Positions 10,674 through 22,221 of a stretch of DNA of 64,000 nucleotides are shown here, in pieces. Each line of letters starts with the position of its first letter. Positions within the stretch are counted from its first letter, which is position 1. The notes beneath the pieces were generated by a model. It was not told where the DNA came from. It worked only from the letters and a program-made list of their open reading frames with translations, and made no database searches. The stretch is from Euphorbia lathyris (Eukaryota; Streptophyta; Magnoliopsida; Malpighiales; Euphorbiaceae): NCBI RefSeq assembly GCF_963576675.1, contig NC_088911.1, forward strand, positions 137,519,929 through 137,583,928. The letters run 5' to 3'. A program made the translations under genes and the position numbers.

Positions 10674-12869
10674 ATGCAGGATTCTGATAAGGCGGCTCTC
10701 AATAAACCTTTTGCCGAAGTTGGATCCCCTAATGGTCCTCACGCCGATGCATTGGTAATCATGATGAACATTGAAGGATGGGATATAAAGCGTGTCATGA
10801 TTGACACCGGGAGTTCGTGCAATGTAATCACAAGAAGCGCATTCGCCAAATTGAAAATAGATCCAATGTAGGTTGAAGCTACTATTGTGGACATCCTAGG
10901 GGTGACCGGGCATACTGTCCAAACCAAGGGACAGGTAATGCTGGAATGTGAGATCACGGACGGAAACCAGACTTGGAAGGGAGAGCAAGAATTTACCATC
11001 CTGGATGGCCGGCTGTCGTATAATGTGATTTTGGGAAGACCTTTCCTTTCCGAAGCTGCCGCCCTAATATCGGTACGCCATTTAACCATGTACGTGCCAA
11101 CTGAAAAAGGCAGAATAATGGTCAAAGGAAGACAAAAAACGGCTCAAAAAACGTATATGATGTCTCTAACCATACGCCCACAAGAAGATAACGATGAACA
11201 GGAAGAGGAGGAGAATATGAACACAGCCACTCTAGGAGAGACCGAGACATGCCTTATCTCCGAAGGAAAAAGAGTGAAAATTACGAAGGGGCTACACCCA
11301 GAGATCAAGGAGGTAACTATGCAAACACTTGTTGAATGCCAGGAGGTTTTTGCAGGTGATAGTGAAATATTAAGAGGAGTAAGCCCGGATCTCATTACTC
11401 ATAAACTCAATACAATGGATGAAGTTACACCGGTCACAGAAAAAAGAAGAAATCAACCAGAGAGATAGAAGGCGATAGAGGAAGAAATCGCAAAGCTCAA
11501 AAAGGCGGATGCGATAGAAGAAGTCATTTATACTGAATGGCTGGTGAATGTGGTTTTAGTTAAAAAAGCTGGCGGAACATACAGAATGTGTGTCGACTTC
11601 ACGGACTTGAACAAAGCATGCCCGAAGGACAATTATCCACTACCATGTATTGACATTTTAGTTGATGGAACGGCAGGGCACGAGGTCTATTCTTTCACAG
11701 ATGTGAAATCTAGTTATCGCCAGATACCTATGCATCCCGAGGACAGAATCAAGACATCATTTATCACACATCAGGCGACATATTGTTTTAAAGTGATGCC
11801 TTTTGGCTTGAAAAATGCAGGGGTCACGTATCAACGCATGATGAACAAGATCTTCGAGGATAAGAAGGGTGATAACTTCTCCATATACGTTGATGACATG
11901 ATCATCAAAAGCAAAACCATGAAGGAACATGCGGCGGACATCAAAGAGGTACTCGATGTATTAAAAATTCATAATATTAAGCTTAACATGAAAAAATGTA
12001 CGTTTGGTGCCACATCTGGCAAATTTCTGGGCTATATCATTAATCGCCAATGAGTCACGGCTAACCCTGAAAAAGTAAAGGCGGTGTTAGAAATGAAGCC
12101 ACCAAAGAAGCTTCGAGAGGTGCAGCGCCTGAACGGGCGGATCATTGCTCTGGGAAGATTCATATCTTGCTCCGCGAGATGATGCCCCCTTTTATGAAGT
12201 GATTAAGAAGCAAAAATCTTTCGATTGGAATGATGATTGCCAACAAGCCTTTCAAGGAATAAAGGAGTTCATGTCTAAACCACCGCTGATGAGTAGGGCA
12301 ACTAAAGGTGATGACCTTTATTTATACATCTCAGATATAGAAAAAGCAATATGTACGGTCATAATCAGGGAGGAAGAAGGACAATAATATCCTATATATT
12401 ATGTAAGCAATGTATTGAAAGATGCTGAGACACGATATTCGAAACTAGACAAAATGGCGTTGGCGGTAGTAGTCACCTCCATCCGCCTGCGCCCATATTT
12501 TCAAGCACACACCATCATAGTGCGAACGAGTATACCAATGAGGAAGGTGTTGCAGTGGCCAGAAACATCCGCCAGGTTGATGGAGTGGTCCATACGGCTA
12601 GGCGAGTTTGACATTCGGTACGAAGGAATGGTAGCATTGAAAAGCCAGGTTTTGGCGGACTTTGTTAACAAATTCATAGTAGAATTCACTAGCTCGCCAA
12701 AAGTTAGAAAAGAAGAATGGACAATGCATACAGATGGAGCCTCTTCAGAAGAGGGAGCAAGAGCAGGAGCAGGAGTAGTAATAAAGGGACCAGAGTATGT
12801 TCGAATTTGCTACGCAGCCAAACTAGACTTCACCATAACTAACAACGCAGCAGAGTACGAAGCCCTAAT
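10674..12869 (+). pseudogene. Tat pol, first part: protease, RT, RNase H, start of second RNase H
   Basis: Protease: active-site DTGSS near 10803, then a TAG at 10869-10871, then the second half up to about 11170 with the flap-region ILGRPFL. A further TAG at 11466-11468 precedes the reverse transcriptase, which shows YRMCVDFTDLNKACPKD, the palm motif YVDD near 11887 and FLGYII before a TGA at 12051-12053. Frames then shift. 12145-12387 and 12415 onward hold the RT connection and RNase H (ending RLGEFDIRYEG). The second RNase H starts with HTDGASSEEGA and NNAAEYEAL, and is cut by the copia insertion at 12870. At least three stops and one frameshift make it a pseudogene. Confidence 0.88.
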
Positions 12870-14933
12870 TGTTGGGGTTTAGTGTCCTATAGACAATTGT
12901 TGCAGGATACAAACTTATTGTAAATGAATTGTTCTTTATATCATTTGTTTTAATAAGATATATGTTTTATAACTATATAAAGGCAATCCCTTTTAAAGCA
13001 CTAAATAAAGTCTAATAAAAGGAAATCCGTAAGTTTGTTTAAAGTGATTATAAAGTGTTCATACAAGCATGAAGTGAGAGAAAACTTTATAATAAACTAA
13101 TAAACTTAAAACCACCCCAAGTCAAGTGATATGTTTAGGATTGATGTATCACTGTTGAGACTTGTATGTAACAATGTCTTCTGTCCGATAGAAAGCTGAT
13201 CTCACAAGCTTCACATATATAGATATCTGGACAGTTACATAGATCCGGTGAAACGTTGTTCATTAGGATTGGGGATCCGACTTGAGATAACAGGATGGGT
13301 AGATTCATCCTTGTCACTTGTTCATCTCATTGGTATTAATAGGTATAACTAATCCTCAGACTCAAAGGAATGTTAATTGGTCATCCTGAATTACTGAATG
13401 TGAGACTTTGATCGCGTGGTCCCACGATCCTTAACAGAGATGACTCTGGGGTGTGAACTGCAAAGGTTGGGTGTCACAGGAGGTAATGGCAGGGTAGTTA
13501 TACATTGGATTGAGCATTTATCACTCCCGATGAATGGGAGATACATCCAAGTATCGCTTGTGGAAGACTCGACTCTAAACCCTTGCAAGGTGATAGCTTA
13601 AGAGTAGAAATTCGGATTTCACTTAACCTATCTTTTGAGTTGAATCGGCCAATAACAAGTAAAATGAACGTCTCGCTATATGTGACTTGACATTACCCAT
13701 AGTCATAAGATTCAGTTCAAGGATGTAGTTGATAAAGGATCGTATTATACCGTAACTAATACGGAAGGGTTAACGACAGAATCAACCTGTCTTCTTAACG
13801 GACTCTGGGGGAATGATTATGGACTTGCCAATAACATACTCTGTACATCATTCCGTTATATAAGGGATTAAATATAATTCTTGAAGAAATTAATTTAATA
13901 GGTTGCATACGGCCAAAAGTAGTAAGGACCTAATGGATCACACATAAGACTTGGAACCAAAAGGAAAGATGGATATGATTAATAAATGGAAGCCCAAAAT
14001 TAAGCCCAGTAAGGCTCAATTACATGGAGGGGCCGAAATTTATATGTATTTGAGTAAGGAATTAATTTATTCCATTCATCCTAATTTGATTAGGATTGTG
14101 AAATTAAATTAATTAAGAGATAATCAAGTTAGGAGTTTTAATTAGATTAATATACTCCTATTATTATCTAACTAGGTTATTTATTATTATCCTAATTATA
14201 TTAGATATATAGTAAGATAATAATTAGAAATCCTATTCCGAATTGGATTCCTATTAAGTAACATATTCCTATCTAACTAGGGTTTAGATACAAGCAAATA
14301 TATATACCCCTCCTACATGTGAATTTCGACCTAAGCCTCTACCCTCCCCTAAAGTGATTTTTGAAATTGCTTAGTTAGAGAGAGAAAAGAATTCCCATCC
14401 CCAAGTTCGTGGACAAGAATTCATTCGGCATTCCATCGATTGATTAATCTAATTCATCCCTCTTTCTCCTTGATCTTGTGTTGGTTAATTAGAGGTAATC
14501 TATTTTGGTTACATCTCATAAGGGTTGATTCTAATTTAACCTCACCGTGTTCACGAAAGAAGAAAAACAATCAAAAGGGAGAAATTCGTTTTTCTTCGCC
14601 TACATCAGGTCAGTTCACTATTTCGAGGATTCCCGGAGATTGAACCGTCGGATCGTCGTGATTTTTGGACAGTAGCTTCTAGACATATTCTTCCACCGAA
14701 GGGATTGTCGTTCGGAGGTCTGGAAGGTCTGTTTCGAATAGGGGCAGATTGGTAAACAGTTTACCTCTCCTTTGAAGTTGTGGGCACTTCGTTTGCAACG
14801 GTAGATTGATCAACGAAAGGTATTTCTTCTTATTCCTCTTTATATGAAATAACGATTAACGGATCCTATGGTTAAAAGGAAGTAGGCTAAAATTTTATAT
14901 TTCCGCTGCTATACCTTAGCCCTATTTCCAACA
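12870..14933 (+). repeat. 5' LTR of the copia element
   Basis: 2064 bp, TGTTGG...CCAACA ends, matching 20158-22221 at nearly every position. A TATA-like 'caaatatatatacccc' near 14294-14309 sits where an LTR promoter would be expected. Small open frames inside (for example 13391-13588 and 14440-14643) recur in the other LTR and are not genes. Confidence 0.93.
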
Positions 14934-14934
14934 G

Positions 14935-14947
14935 TGGTATCAGAGCC
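14935..14947 (+). other. Primer-binding site, tRNA-iMet type
   Basis: TGGTATCAGAGCC one base after the 5' LTR is the canonical complement of the initiator methionine tRNA 3' end, used by most plant copia elements to start reverse transcription. Confidence 0.9.
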
Positions 14948-16558
14948 ATCGTTAAATCCGTTATTTCATATATGAAAATATAGAAGTTTTCAATAGGATT
15001 GAATAAATATTTATGGTTAGAATTAATTGACAAATAGTATTGATTGATTAATTCTAAAGATAAATAAAGTTTTGATTAATTGTTAATTAAAACTGATTAT
15101 GCTTATGTTCCTAATTATTTCGGTTGATAATCATTATAACAAAATCTATTAGTTTTATGGTTAGATTAATAAAATTAGTTTTATTGATTCTAAAGATAAC
15201 ACGGAAATCTATTGTAGTTTTTCCTATTTCTGAAAATCGCTTTTCAACCGTTTTGAAAATCTGATATATATGTGTTTAAAATTAGTTTTGAATATAAAAT
15301 ATATATACATGTTTCGGAAATTAATAGTTTTCTGTTTTGATTATCGAATGAAAATTCGTTTAAAAGTTTGTTTTTACCAAGTTGTAAATCAAAGCGTTAA
15401 ATGAATTGAAATCAAAATAATTGGGACATGCATAATCAACGTTTTGTATGGTTATATTAATCTAAGAATTAATATAAAGATATAAAACGATTAGAAGTAA
15501 AATTGGATGAAAGTTAATTTGATAAGTTAATGTGATTAACCTAAATATTACATAAGACAGTTATGTAATCAACCAATTAAATTTATTTAATTGAGTCTTT
15601 GCATGTTTGGAGTTATGGACATATTTGGACCCTCTTTTAGTCTTTTGGTATTTTTGAAATAGGGCATGCGCGTCCTGCCTTTCTACTATCTATTGTAATT
15701 TCTCCTCTCATCTGATTCCCTTCAATTCAATTGAAGTTTTCTTTTAGTAGTATATAAATTAATATGTAATTTCAAGGCGCCATGGAGAAGACGGAGGACC
15801 TAAAGAGAAATATATAATACTTAGTATTTCCTTAGGTTTGCCCTTTTATTCCGTCTCTGGCTCGATGGAATAATTTAGATGATATGTCCATAACGCCAAT
15901 GTATGTGTGAATGTGTGTCTGATGTATGCTAAAGCAAATCAAGACTAAGTTAGATTATGAGACCTAAATAAAAATCCCTCATTAAAAAGTTAAGTAAATA
16001 AATAAGTTATTAAAATCGGTTGCCCCTCCCTAATATTATAATTCAGCCGGCAGTACTGGGGGCCTTTGGGTTGTTGGCCAAAGTCAAGCTCGGGGTCTTA
16101 TGGTAACACCTGGATTATCGAAAATCGTTCTTTCATGAATATGGGGTAATACTTAAATTAGAGTATGATAATTGGATGGGCAAACTCATGTTGTCATACA
16201 CTAATGGGCAAAATGGTTGGGATTAATATGAATGACATATTAGTTACTAATGTGGTTAGTAACCCAATAACCTAGGAATCGCATTCGAGATGTGATTGAT
16301 TGAATGAATCTACCTAACGAATGAGACTAGTTTGTTGGCTAAAGTTAAGGCGAAATCTCAGGAGTTAGGATCCTAGCTCACTAAAGGATTTGTGAAATTC
16401 TTCGAATTAATATGGAGGGTTATTAATTTGGCAAAATAGTGGGAGCAATCTGAAATAAATTAAAAGGCCTATAATTTTAGATTGTTATACTTTAAAGCAA
16501 ATGAATAACATACGTTTACTCTTTCTCACTCTCAGTTTAATTAAACACTCTTAAAATC
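14948..16558 (+). other. Copia 5' untranslated leader
   Basis: 1.6 kb AT-rich non-coding sequence between the primer site and gag. No frames longer than background and no gene motif seen. Confidence 0.5.
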
Positions 16559-17315
16559 ATGACTAACACCAATCTGCAAAATACATTTACCGATAACAAG
16601 TTGAATAGTTCAAACTTCACCGACTGGTATCGCAACCTCAAAATTGTTTTAAAGTTCAATAAAATAGGGTATGTATTTGATACATCGATACCCCCTATCC
16701 CTGAGGATGATGCTCCCAATCAATGCTTATCAGAAGCACAAGGCTGATGACGATCATGCCGGATGCATCATACTTGCATCGATGACATCGGAATTACAAA
16801 GGCAACTATGCCTGTTCCATCATCATGCACCTAAAGGAACTGTTTGGGAAACAGACCAGGTGCGAATGCTACGACATATCCAAGTTGCTATATCGTTGCA
16901 AGATGCAAGAGGGCACATCTGTAATGACACATTGTGTCAAGATGATTGGCTACATTACCAAACTTTCTAGTATTGGATTCGCGATGGATAACGAACTAAG
17001 TGTAGACTTAATTCTTCAATCCCTCCCAAAGATTTATTCATAGTTCATCATGAACTATCAGATTAATGACTTGCAAACCTCTCTTGAAGAGCTTACAAAT
17101 ATGCTCAAGTCAGTTGAGCCCAATATGAAGAAAGACAAGGCAATACCGGCTATTGTCATAGAGGGATCAAAGAAGTGGAAAGGGAATTCTCCCAATCCTA
17201 AACATCCTAAGAAAGGTAAGAAAGTCATGCCCACTAAAGTTAAGGGAAAGGAAGTGAAGAAGCCTAAAAGAAAGTGCCACTAGTGTGGTGACGTGGGGCA
17301 TTGGAAGAGAAATTG
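16559..17315 (+). pseudogene. Copia gag (frameshifted)
   Basis: Starts MTNTNLQNTFTDNKLNSSNF, with the gag N-terminal pattern 'L..SNF.DWYRNLKIVL'. The protein continues through at least three frames (breaks near 16735 and 16900). A Lys-rich segment at 17050-17283 leads, across an in-frame TAG at 17281-17283, to a zinc knuckle CGDVGHWKRNC at about 17284-17316. With these breaks it cannot give a complete capsid protein. Confidence 0.8.
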
Positions 17316-20143
17316 TTCTTTGTACCGAGCTACCCTCCAGAAGGGAAAAGCCGGTACTCCAACATATGGTATGTTCTATAAAGAACAAACATTGCAATTT
17401 TTATAGAGATTCGATTTTCTATTTCTCAGGAATATCACAAAATGGGATTTATGTGTTGATTTCTGTTTTCGCAATTGATACCAAAAGACATAAGCTAGAT
17501 AATTCAACTTACTTGTGGCATTGTCATATAAACAAGAGACGCATGCTAAAGCTACATTCAGATGGGCTTATAGATCCAATTGATCCTGAATCATTGGAAA
17601 CATGCGAATCATGTTTAAAAGGTAAAATGACAAAGACACCCTTTAGCAATAGAGGTGAGCGTGTATCAGAAACTCTAGGACTTATTCATTCAGATGTATG
17701 CGGTCCTATGTCAGTCCAAGCAAGAGGAGGATTCAGATTCTTCATAAGCTTCATAGATGACCATATTCGATATGGTTACATCTACTTGATGAGGCACAAA
17801 TCGGAAGCCTTTGACAAGTTCAAATGCTTCAAGAATGAAGTAGAAAATCAATTAGGAAAGAAAATAAAGACACTTCGATCCGATCAAGGTGGCGAATATC
17901 TTTCAGATGATTTTCTGAATTATCTAACTGAATGTGGCATATGCTCACAATGGACACCTCCCTATACACCACAACACAATGGTGTATCCGAGAGGAGAAA
18001 CCGTACCCTATTAGATATGGTACGATCCATGATGAGCATGGCCTTACTTCCAAAGTCGTTCTGGGGCTATGCCTTAGAAACTTCCCTCTTCACCCTAAAC
18101 CGAGTACCAACTAAATCCGCTAGTTCCACACCATATGAATTGTTCGTTGGTAGGAAACCTGTGTTCTCATTTATGAGAGTATGGGGTTGTTCAGCATATG
18201 TCAAACGCATAGCGTCCGACAAATTAGATTCTAAATCTGATAAATGTTTCTTCATTGGATATCCCAAAGAAACCATGGGGTATTACTTCTATCATCCAGA
18301 TGATCAGAAAGTAATAGTATCTAGACACGCAACCTTCTTAGAGAAAGAGTTTCTCGAAGAAACACAAAAGGGAAGCGTGATTGAACTCGACGAAGTTCAA
18401 GAGGAAGAAACACCGACTGAAACAACAGAAGCGGTTGAGGTACCCGAAGAAGTCCCATTAGATGAGACTCCAGTGGCACCTATTCGTAGATCACAAAGAG
18501 TTCGTGAACTCCCAGTTAGATATGGTTTTCTAGTGGGAGATGATGACGAGGTTCCCGTGTTAGACGATGAACCCGAAAACTATGAAGAGGCTCTTACTAG
18601 TCCAGATTCTAAAGCATGGCTTGAAGCCATGGATTCTGAAATGGATTCCATGTATACTAACCAAGTTTGGACTTTGGTTGATCCACCCGAAGGGATAAAA
18701 CCCATTGGGTGCAGGTGGATCTTCAAAAAGAAGACTGACATGGATGGAAAGGTTAGCACCTACAAGGCTAGGTTGGTAGCGAAAGGATATCGTCAACAAC
18801 AAGGCGTTGATTATGACGAAACCTTCTCTCCCGTTGCTATGTCCAAATCAATCAGAATCATGCTTGCAATTGCCGCTCATTTTGATTATGAGATTTGGCA
18901 AATGGATGTGAAAACAGCTTTCCTAAACGGAAACCTTCTTGAGGATGTATACATGATGCAACCTGAAGGTTTCATATCAAAGGATGCAAATAAAGTTTGC
19001 AAACTTCAGAGATCCATTTATGGACTCAAGCAAGCATCTAGAAGCTGGAATAAGCGTTTTGACGAAACCATAAAACAATTTGGTTTCGAACAAAATTGCG
19101 AAGAAGCTTGCATTTACAAGAAAGCAAGTGGGAGCTCTATAGCATTTCTCATACTATATGTGGACGATATACTATTAATGGGAAATGACATTGCTCTATT
19201 ACAATCGGTGAAAGTATGGTTATCCGGTAACTTCTCAATGAAAGACCTTGGTGAAGCAGCCTATATACTTGGTATAAAGATCTATAGAGATAGATCGCGT
19301 AGACTGCTTGGTCTTTCACAGGCTACATACATTGAAAAGGTGCGAAATCGGTTTAGCATGCTTGAATCGAAACGAGGTAACTTACCCATGGTACATGGAG
19401 TAAAGTTAAACAATCATCAATGTCCTAAAACTGATGATGACAAACGACGCATGGCTGTTGTCCCGTACGCCAGCGCGATCGGTTCGATTATGTATGCTAT
19501 GCTATGCACTAGACCTGACGTAGCGTTCGCGTTATCTGTAACGAGTCGCTACCAAGGGAATCCGGGAGACGCGCATTGGATTGCCGTCAAGAACATTCTT
19601 AAGTACTTGAGAAGGACTAAAGATATGTTCCTAGTGTACGGAGAAGGAGATCTGAAAATTGAAGGATTTTCAGACGCTAGTCATCTCACAGATGAGAATG
19701 ATTTTAAATCCCAATCAGGATACCTGTTTATCTTGAATGGGGGCGCGGTCAGTTGGAAAAGTTCCAAGCAGGGAAGCGTAGCTTTCTCTACGACCGAGTC
19801 AGAGTACATCGCTGCTGCGGAAGCAGCAAAGGAAGCAGTTTGGATTAGAAAGTTCATTACAGAACTAGGAGTGGTGCCTGACATTGTCAATCCCATTACT
19901 CTGTACTGTGATAACAATGGAGCCATTGCGCAAGCAAAGGAACCACGGTCTCACAATGCATCCAAGCACTACCTAAAGCGATACCACATCATTAGAGAGA
20001 TTGTGGCTAGAGGAGATGTGAGAATAGAAAGAGTACCTACCGAGGACAACGTTGCAGATCCGTTGACAAAGCCATTAGCCCAGAAAGTACATGATTGTCA
20101 TTTAACTTCTACTGGGATAAGTTTTAGAAACAATTGGCTTTAG
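17285..20143 (+). CDS. Copia pol polyprotein, long open frame, protease not found
   Basis: 952 codons open. In order: a short stretch, GAG-pre-integrase with CESCLKGK (about residue 113), integrase with D137, D200 and E236 (D, D-35-E spacing), reverse transcriptase with YVDD at 625-628, RNase H with TTESEYIAA, and a tail ending at the TAG at 20141-20143 just before the purine tract. The Met at 17285 lies out of frame with the zinc knuckle that overlaps it, so it is probably not a natural start. Two defects: no D-S/T-G protease motif lies between the zinc knuckle and GAG-pre-integrase, where copia has it; and WHCHINKRR is three residues shorter than the usual HC.LGHI, which should damage the integrase zinc finger. 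RT and RNase H appear intact. Confidence 0.9.
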   Translation: MVTWGIGREIVLCTELPSRREKPVLQHMVCSIKNKHCNFYRDSIFYFSGISQNGIYVLISVFAIDTKRHKLDNSTYLWHCHINKRRMLKLHSDGLIDPIDPESLETCESCLKGKMTKTPFSNRGERVSETLGLIHSDVCGPMSVQARGGFRFFISFIDDHIRYGYIYLMRHKSEAFDKFKCFKNEVENQLGKKIKTLRSDQGGEYLSDDFLNYLTECGICSQWTPPYTPQHNGVSERRNRTLLDMVRSMMSMALLPKSFWGYALETSLFTLNRVPTKSASSTPYELFVGRKPVFSFMRVWGCSAYVKRIASDKLDSKSDKCFFIGYPKETMGYYFYHPDDQKVIVSRHATFLEKEFLEETQKGSVIELDEVQEEETPTETTEAVEVPEEVPLDETPVAPIRRSQRVRELPVRYGFLVGDDDEVPVLDDEPENYEEALTSPDSKAWLEAMDSEMDSMYTNQVWTLVDPPEGIKPIGCRWIFKKKTDMDGKVSTYKARLVAKGYRQQQGVDYDETFSPVAMSKSIRIMLAIAAHFDYEIWQMDVKTAFLNGNLLEDVYMMQPEGFISKDANKVCKLQRSIYGLKQASRSWNKRFDETIKQFGFEQNCEEACIYKKASGSSIAFLILYVDDILLMGNDIALLQSVKVWLSGNFSMKDLGEAAYILGIKIYRDRSRRLLGLSQATYIEKVRNRFSMLESKRGNLPMVHGVKLNNHQCPKTDDDKRRMAVVPYASAIGSIMYAMLCTRPDVAFALSVTSRYQGNPGDAHWIAVKNILKYLRRTKDMFLVYGEGDLKIEGFSDASHLTDENDFKSQSGYLFILNGGAVSWKSSKQGSVAFSTTESEYIAAAEAAKEAVWIRKFITELGVVPDIVNPITLYCDNNGAIAQAKEPRSHNASKHYLKRYHIIREIVARGDVRIERVPTEDNVADPLTKPLAQKVHDCHLTSTGISFRNNWL

Positions 20144-20146
20144 TCC

Positions 20147-20157
20147 AAGTGGGAGTA
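20147..20157 (+). other. Copia polypurine tract
   Basis: AAGTGGGAGTA immediately before the TGTTGGGG start of the 3' LTR, in the place where plus-strand DNA synthesis is primed. Confidence 0.8.
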
Positions 20158-22221
20158 TGTTGGGGTTTAGTGTCCTATAGACAATTGTTGCAGGATACAA
20201 ACTTATTGTAAATGAATTGTTCTTTATATCATTTGTTTTAATAAGATATATGTTTTATAACTATATAAAGGCAATCCCTTTTAAAGCACTAAATAAAGTC
20301 TAATAAAAGGAAATCTGTAAGTTTGTTTAAAGTGATTATAAAGTGTTCATACAAGCATGAAGTGAGACAAAACTTTATAATAAACTAATAAACTTAAAAC
20401 CACCCCAAGTCAAGTGATATGTTTAGGATTGATATATCACTGTTGAGACTTGTATGTAACAATGTCTTCTGTCCGACAGAAAGCTGATCTCACAAGCTTC
20501 ACATATATAGATATCTGGACAGTTACATAGATCCGGTGAAACGTTGTTCATTAGGATTGGGGATCCGACTTGAGATAACAGGATGGGTAGATTCATCCTT
20601 GTCACCTGTTCATCTCATTGGTATTAATAGGTATAACTAATCCTTAGACTCAAAGGAATGTTAATTGGTCATCCTGAATTACTGAATGTGAGACTTTGAT
20701 CGCGTGGTCCCACGATCCTTAACAGAGATGACTCTGGGGTGTGAACTGCAAAGGTTGGGTGTCACAGGAGGTAATGTCAGGGTAGTTATACATTGGATTG
20801 AGCATTTATCACTCCCGATGAATGGGAGATACATCCAAGGATCGCTTGTGGAAGACTCGACTCTAAACCCTTGCAAGGTGATAGCTTAAGAGTAGAAATT
20901 CGGATTTCACTTAACCTATCTTTTGAGTTGACTCGGCCAATAACAAGTAAAATAAACGTCTCGCTATATGTGACTTGACATTACCCATAGTCATAAGATT
21001 CAGTTCAAGGATGTAGTTGATAAAGGATCGTATTATACCGTAACTAATACGGAAGGGTTAACGACAGAATCAACCTGTCTTCTTAACGGATTCTAGGGGA
21101 ATGATTATGGACTTGCCAATAACATACTCTGTACATCATTCCGTTATGCAAGGGATTAAATATAATTCTTGAAGAAATTAATTTAATAGGTTGCATACGG
21201 CCAGAAGTAGTAAGGACCTAATGGATCACACATAAGACTTGGAACCAAAAGGAGAGATGGATATTATTAATAAATGGAAGCCCAAAATTAAGCCCAGTAA
21301 GGCCCAATTACATGGAGGGGCCAAAATTTATATGTATTTGAGTAAGGAATTAATTTATTCCATTCATCCTAATTTGATTAGGATTGTGAAATTAAATTAA
21401 TTAAGAGATAATCAAGTTAGAAGTTTTAATTAGATTAATATACTCCTATTATTATCTAACTAGGTTATTTATTATTATCCTAATTATATTAGATATATAG
21501 TAAGATAATAATTAGAAATCCTATTCCGAATTGGATTCCTATTAAGTAACCTATTCCTATCTAACTAGGGTTTAGATACAAGCAAATATATATACCCCTC
21601 CTACATGTGAATTTCGACCTAAGCCTCTACCCTCCCCTAAAGTGATTTTCGAAATTGCTTAGTTAGAGAGAGAAAAGAATTCCCATCCCCAAGTTCGTGG
21701 ACAAGAATTCATTCGGCATTCCATCGATTGATTAATCTAATTCATCCCTCTTTCTCCTTGATCTTGTGTTGGTTAATTAGAGGTAATCTATTTTGGTTAC
21801 ATCTCATAAGGGTTGATTCTAATTTAACCTCACCGTGTTCACGAAAGAAGAAAAACAATCAAAAGGGAGAAATTCGTTTTTCTTCGCCTACATCAGGTCA
21901 GTTCACTATTTCGAGGATTCCCGGAGATTGAACCGTCGGATCGTCGTGATTTTTGGACAGTAGCTTCTAGACATATTCTTCCACCGAAGGGATTGTCGTT
22001 CGGAGGTCTGGAAGGTCTGTTTCGAATAGGGGCAGATTGGTAAACAGTTTACCTCTCCTTTGAAGTTGTGGGCACTTCGTTTGCAATGGTAGATTGATCA
22101 ACGAAAGGTATTTCTTCTTATTCCTCTTTATATGAAATAACGATTAACGGATCCTATGTTTAAAAGGAAGTAGGCTAAAATTTTATATTTCCGCTGCTAT
22201 ACCTTAGCCCTATTTCCAACA
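20158..22221 (+). repeat. 3' LTR of the copia element
   Basis: 2064 bp, partner of 12870-14933, followed directly by the second CTAAT target repeat at 22222-22226. Confidence 0.93.

Larger units (their letters stand above)
12870..22221 (+). mobile_element. Ty1/copia LTR retrotransposon nested in the Tat element
   Basis: Two 2064-bp LTRs starting TGTTGGGGTTTAG and ending CTATTTCCAACA, with a perfect 5-bp target duplication CTAAT at 12865-12869 and 22222-22226. A canonical tRNA-Met primer site follows the 5' LTR and a purine tract precedes the 3' LTR. Total length 9352 bp, same strand as the host element, splitting its second RNase H. The LTRs differ at about two dozen sites by eye (about 1.2%), so insertion was recent. 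Long LTRs and the pol sequence suggest the Angela/Tork side of copia, an inference from memory. Gag is frameshifted and no protease motif was found. Confidence 0.93.

Noticed and set aside
10739..11395. Minus-strand frames of 83-128 codons opposite the Tat protease
   Set aside because: Shadows of the + strand pol frame with no domain of their own.
13135..14643. Small open frames in the copia LTR (also at 20423-21931)
   Set aside because: They recur identically in both LTRs as chance frames in non-coding LTR sequence.
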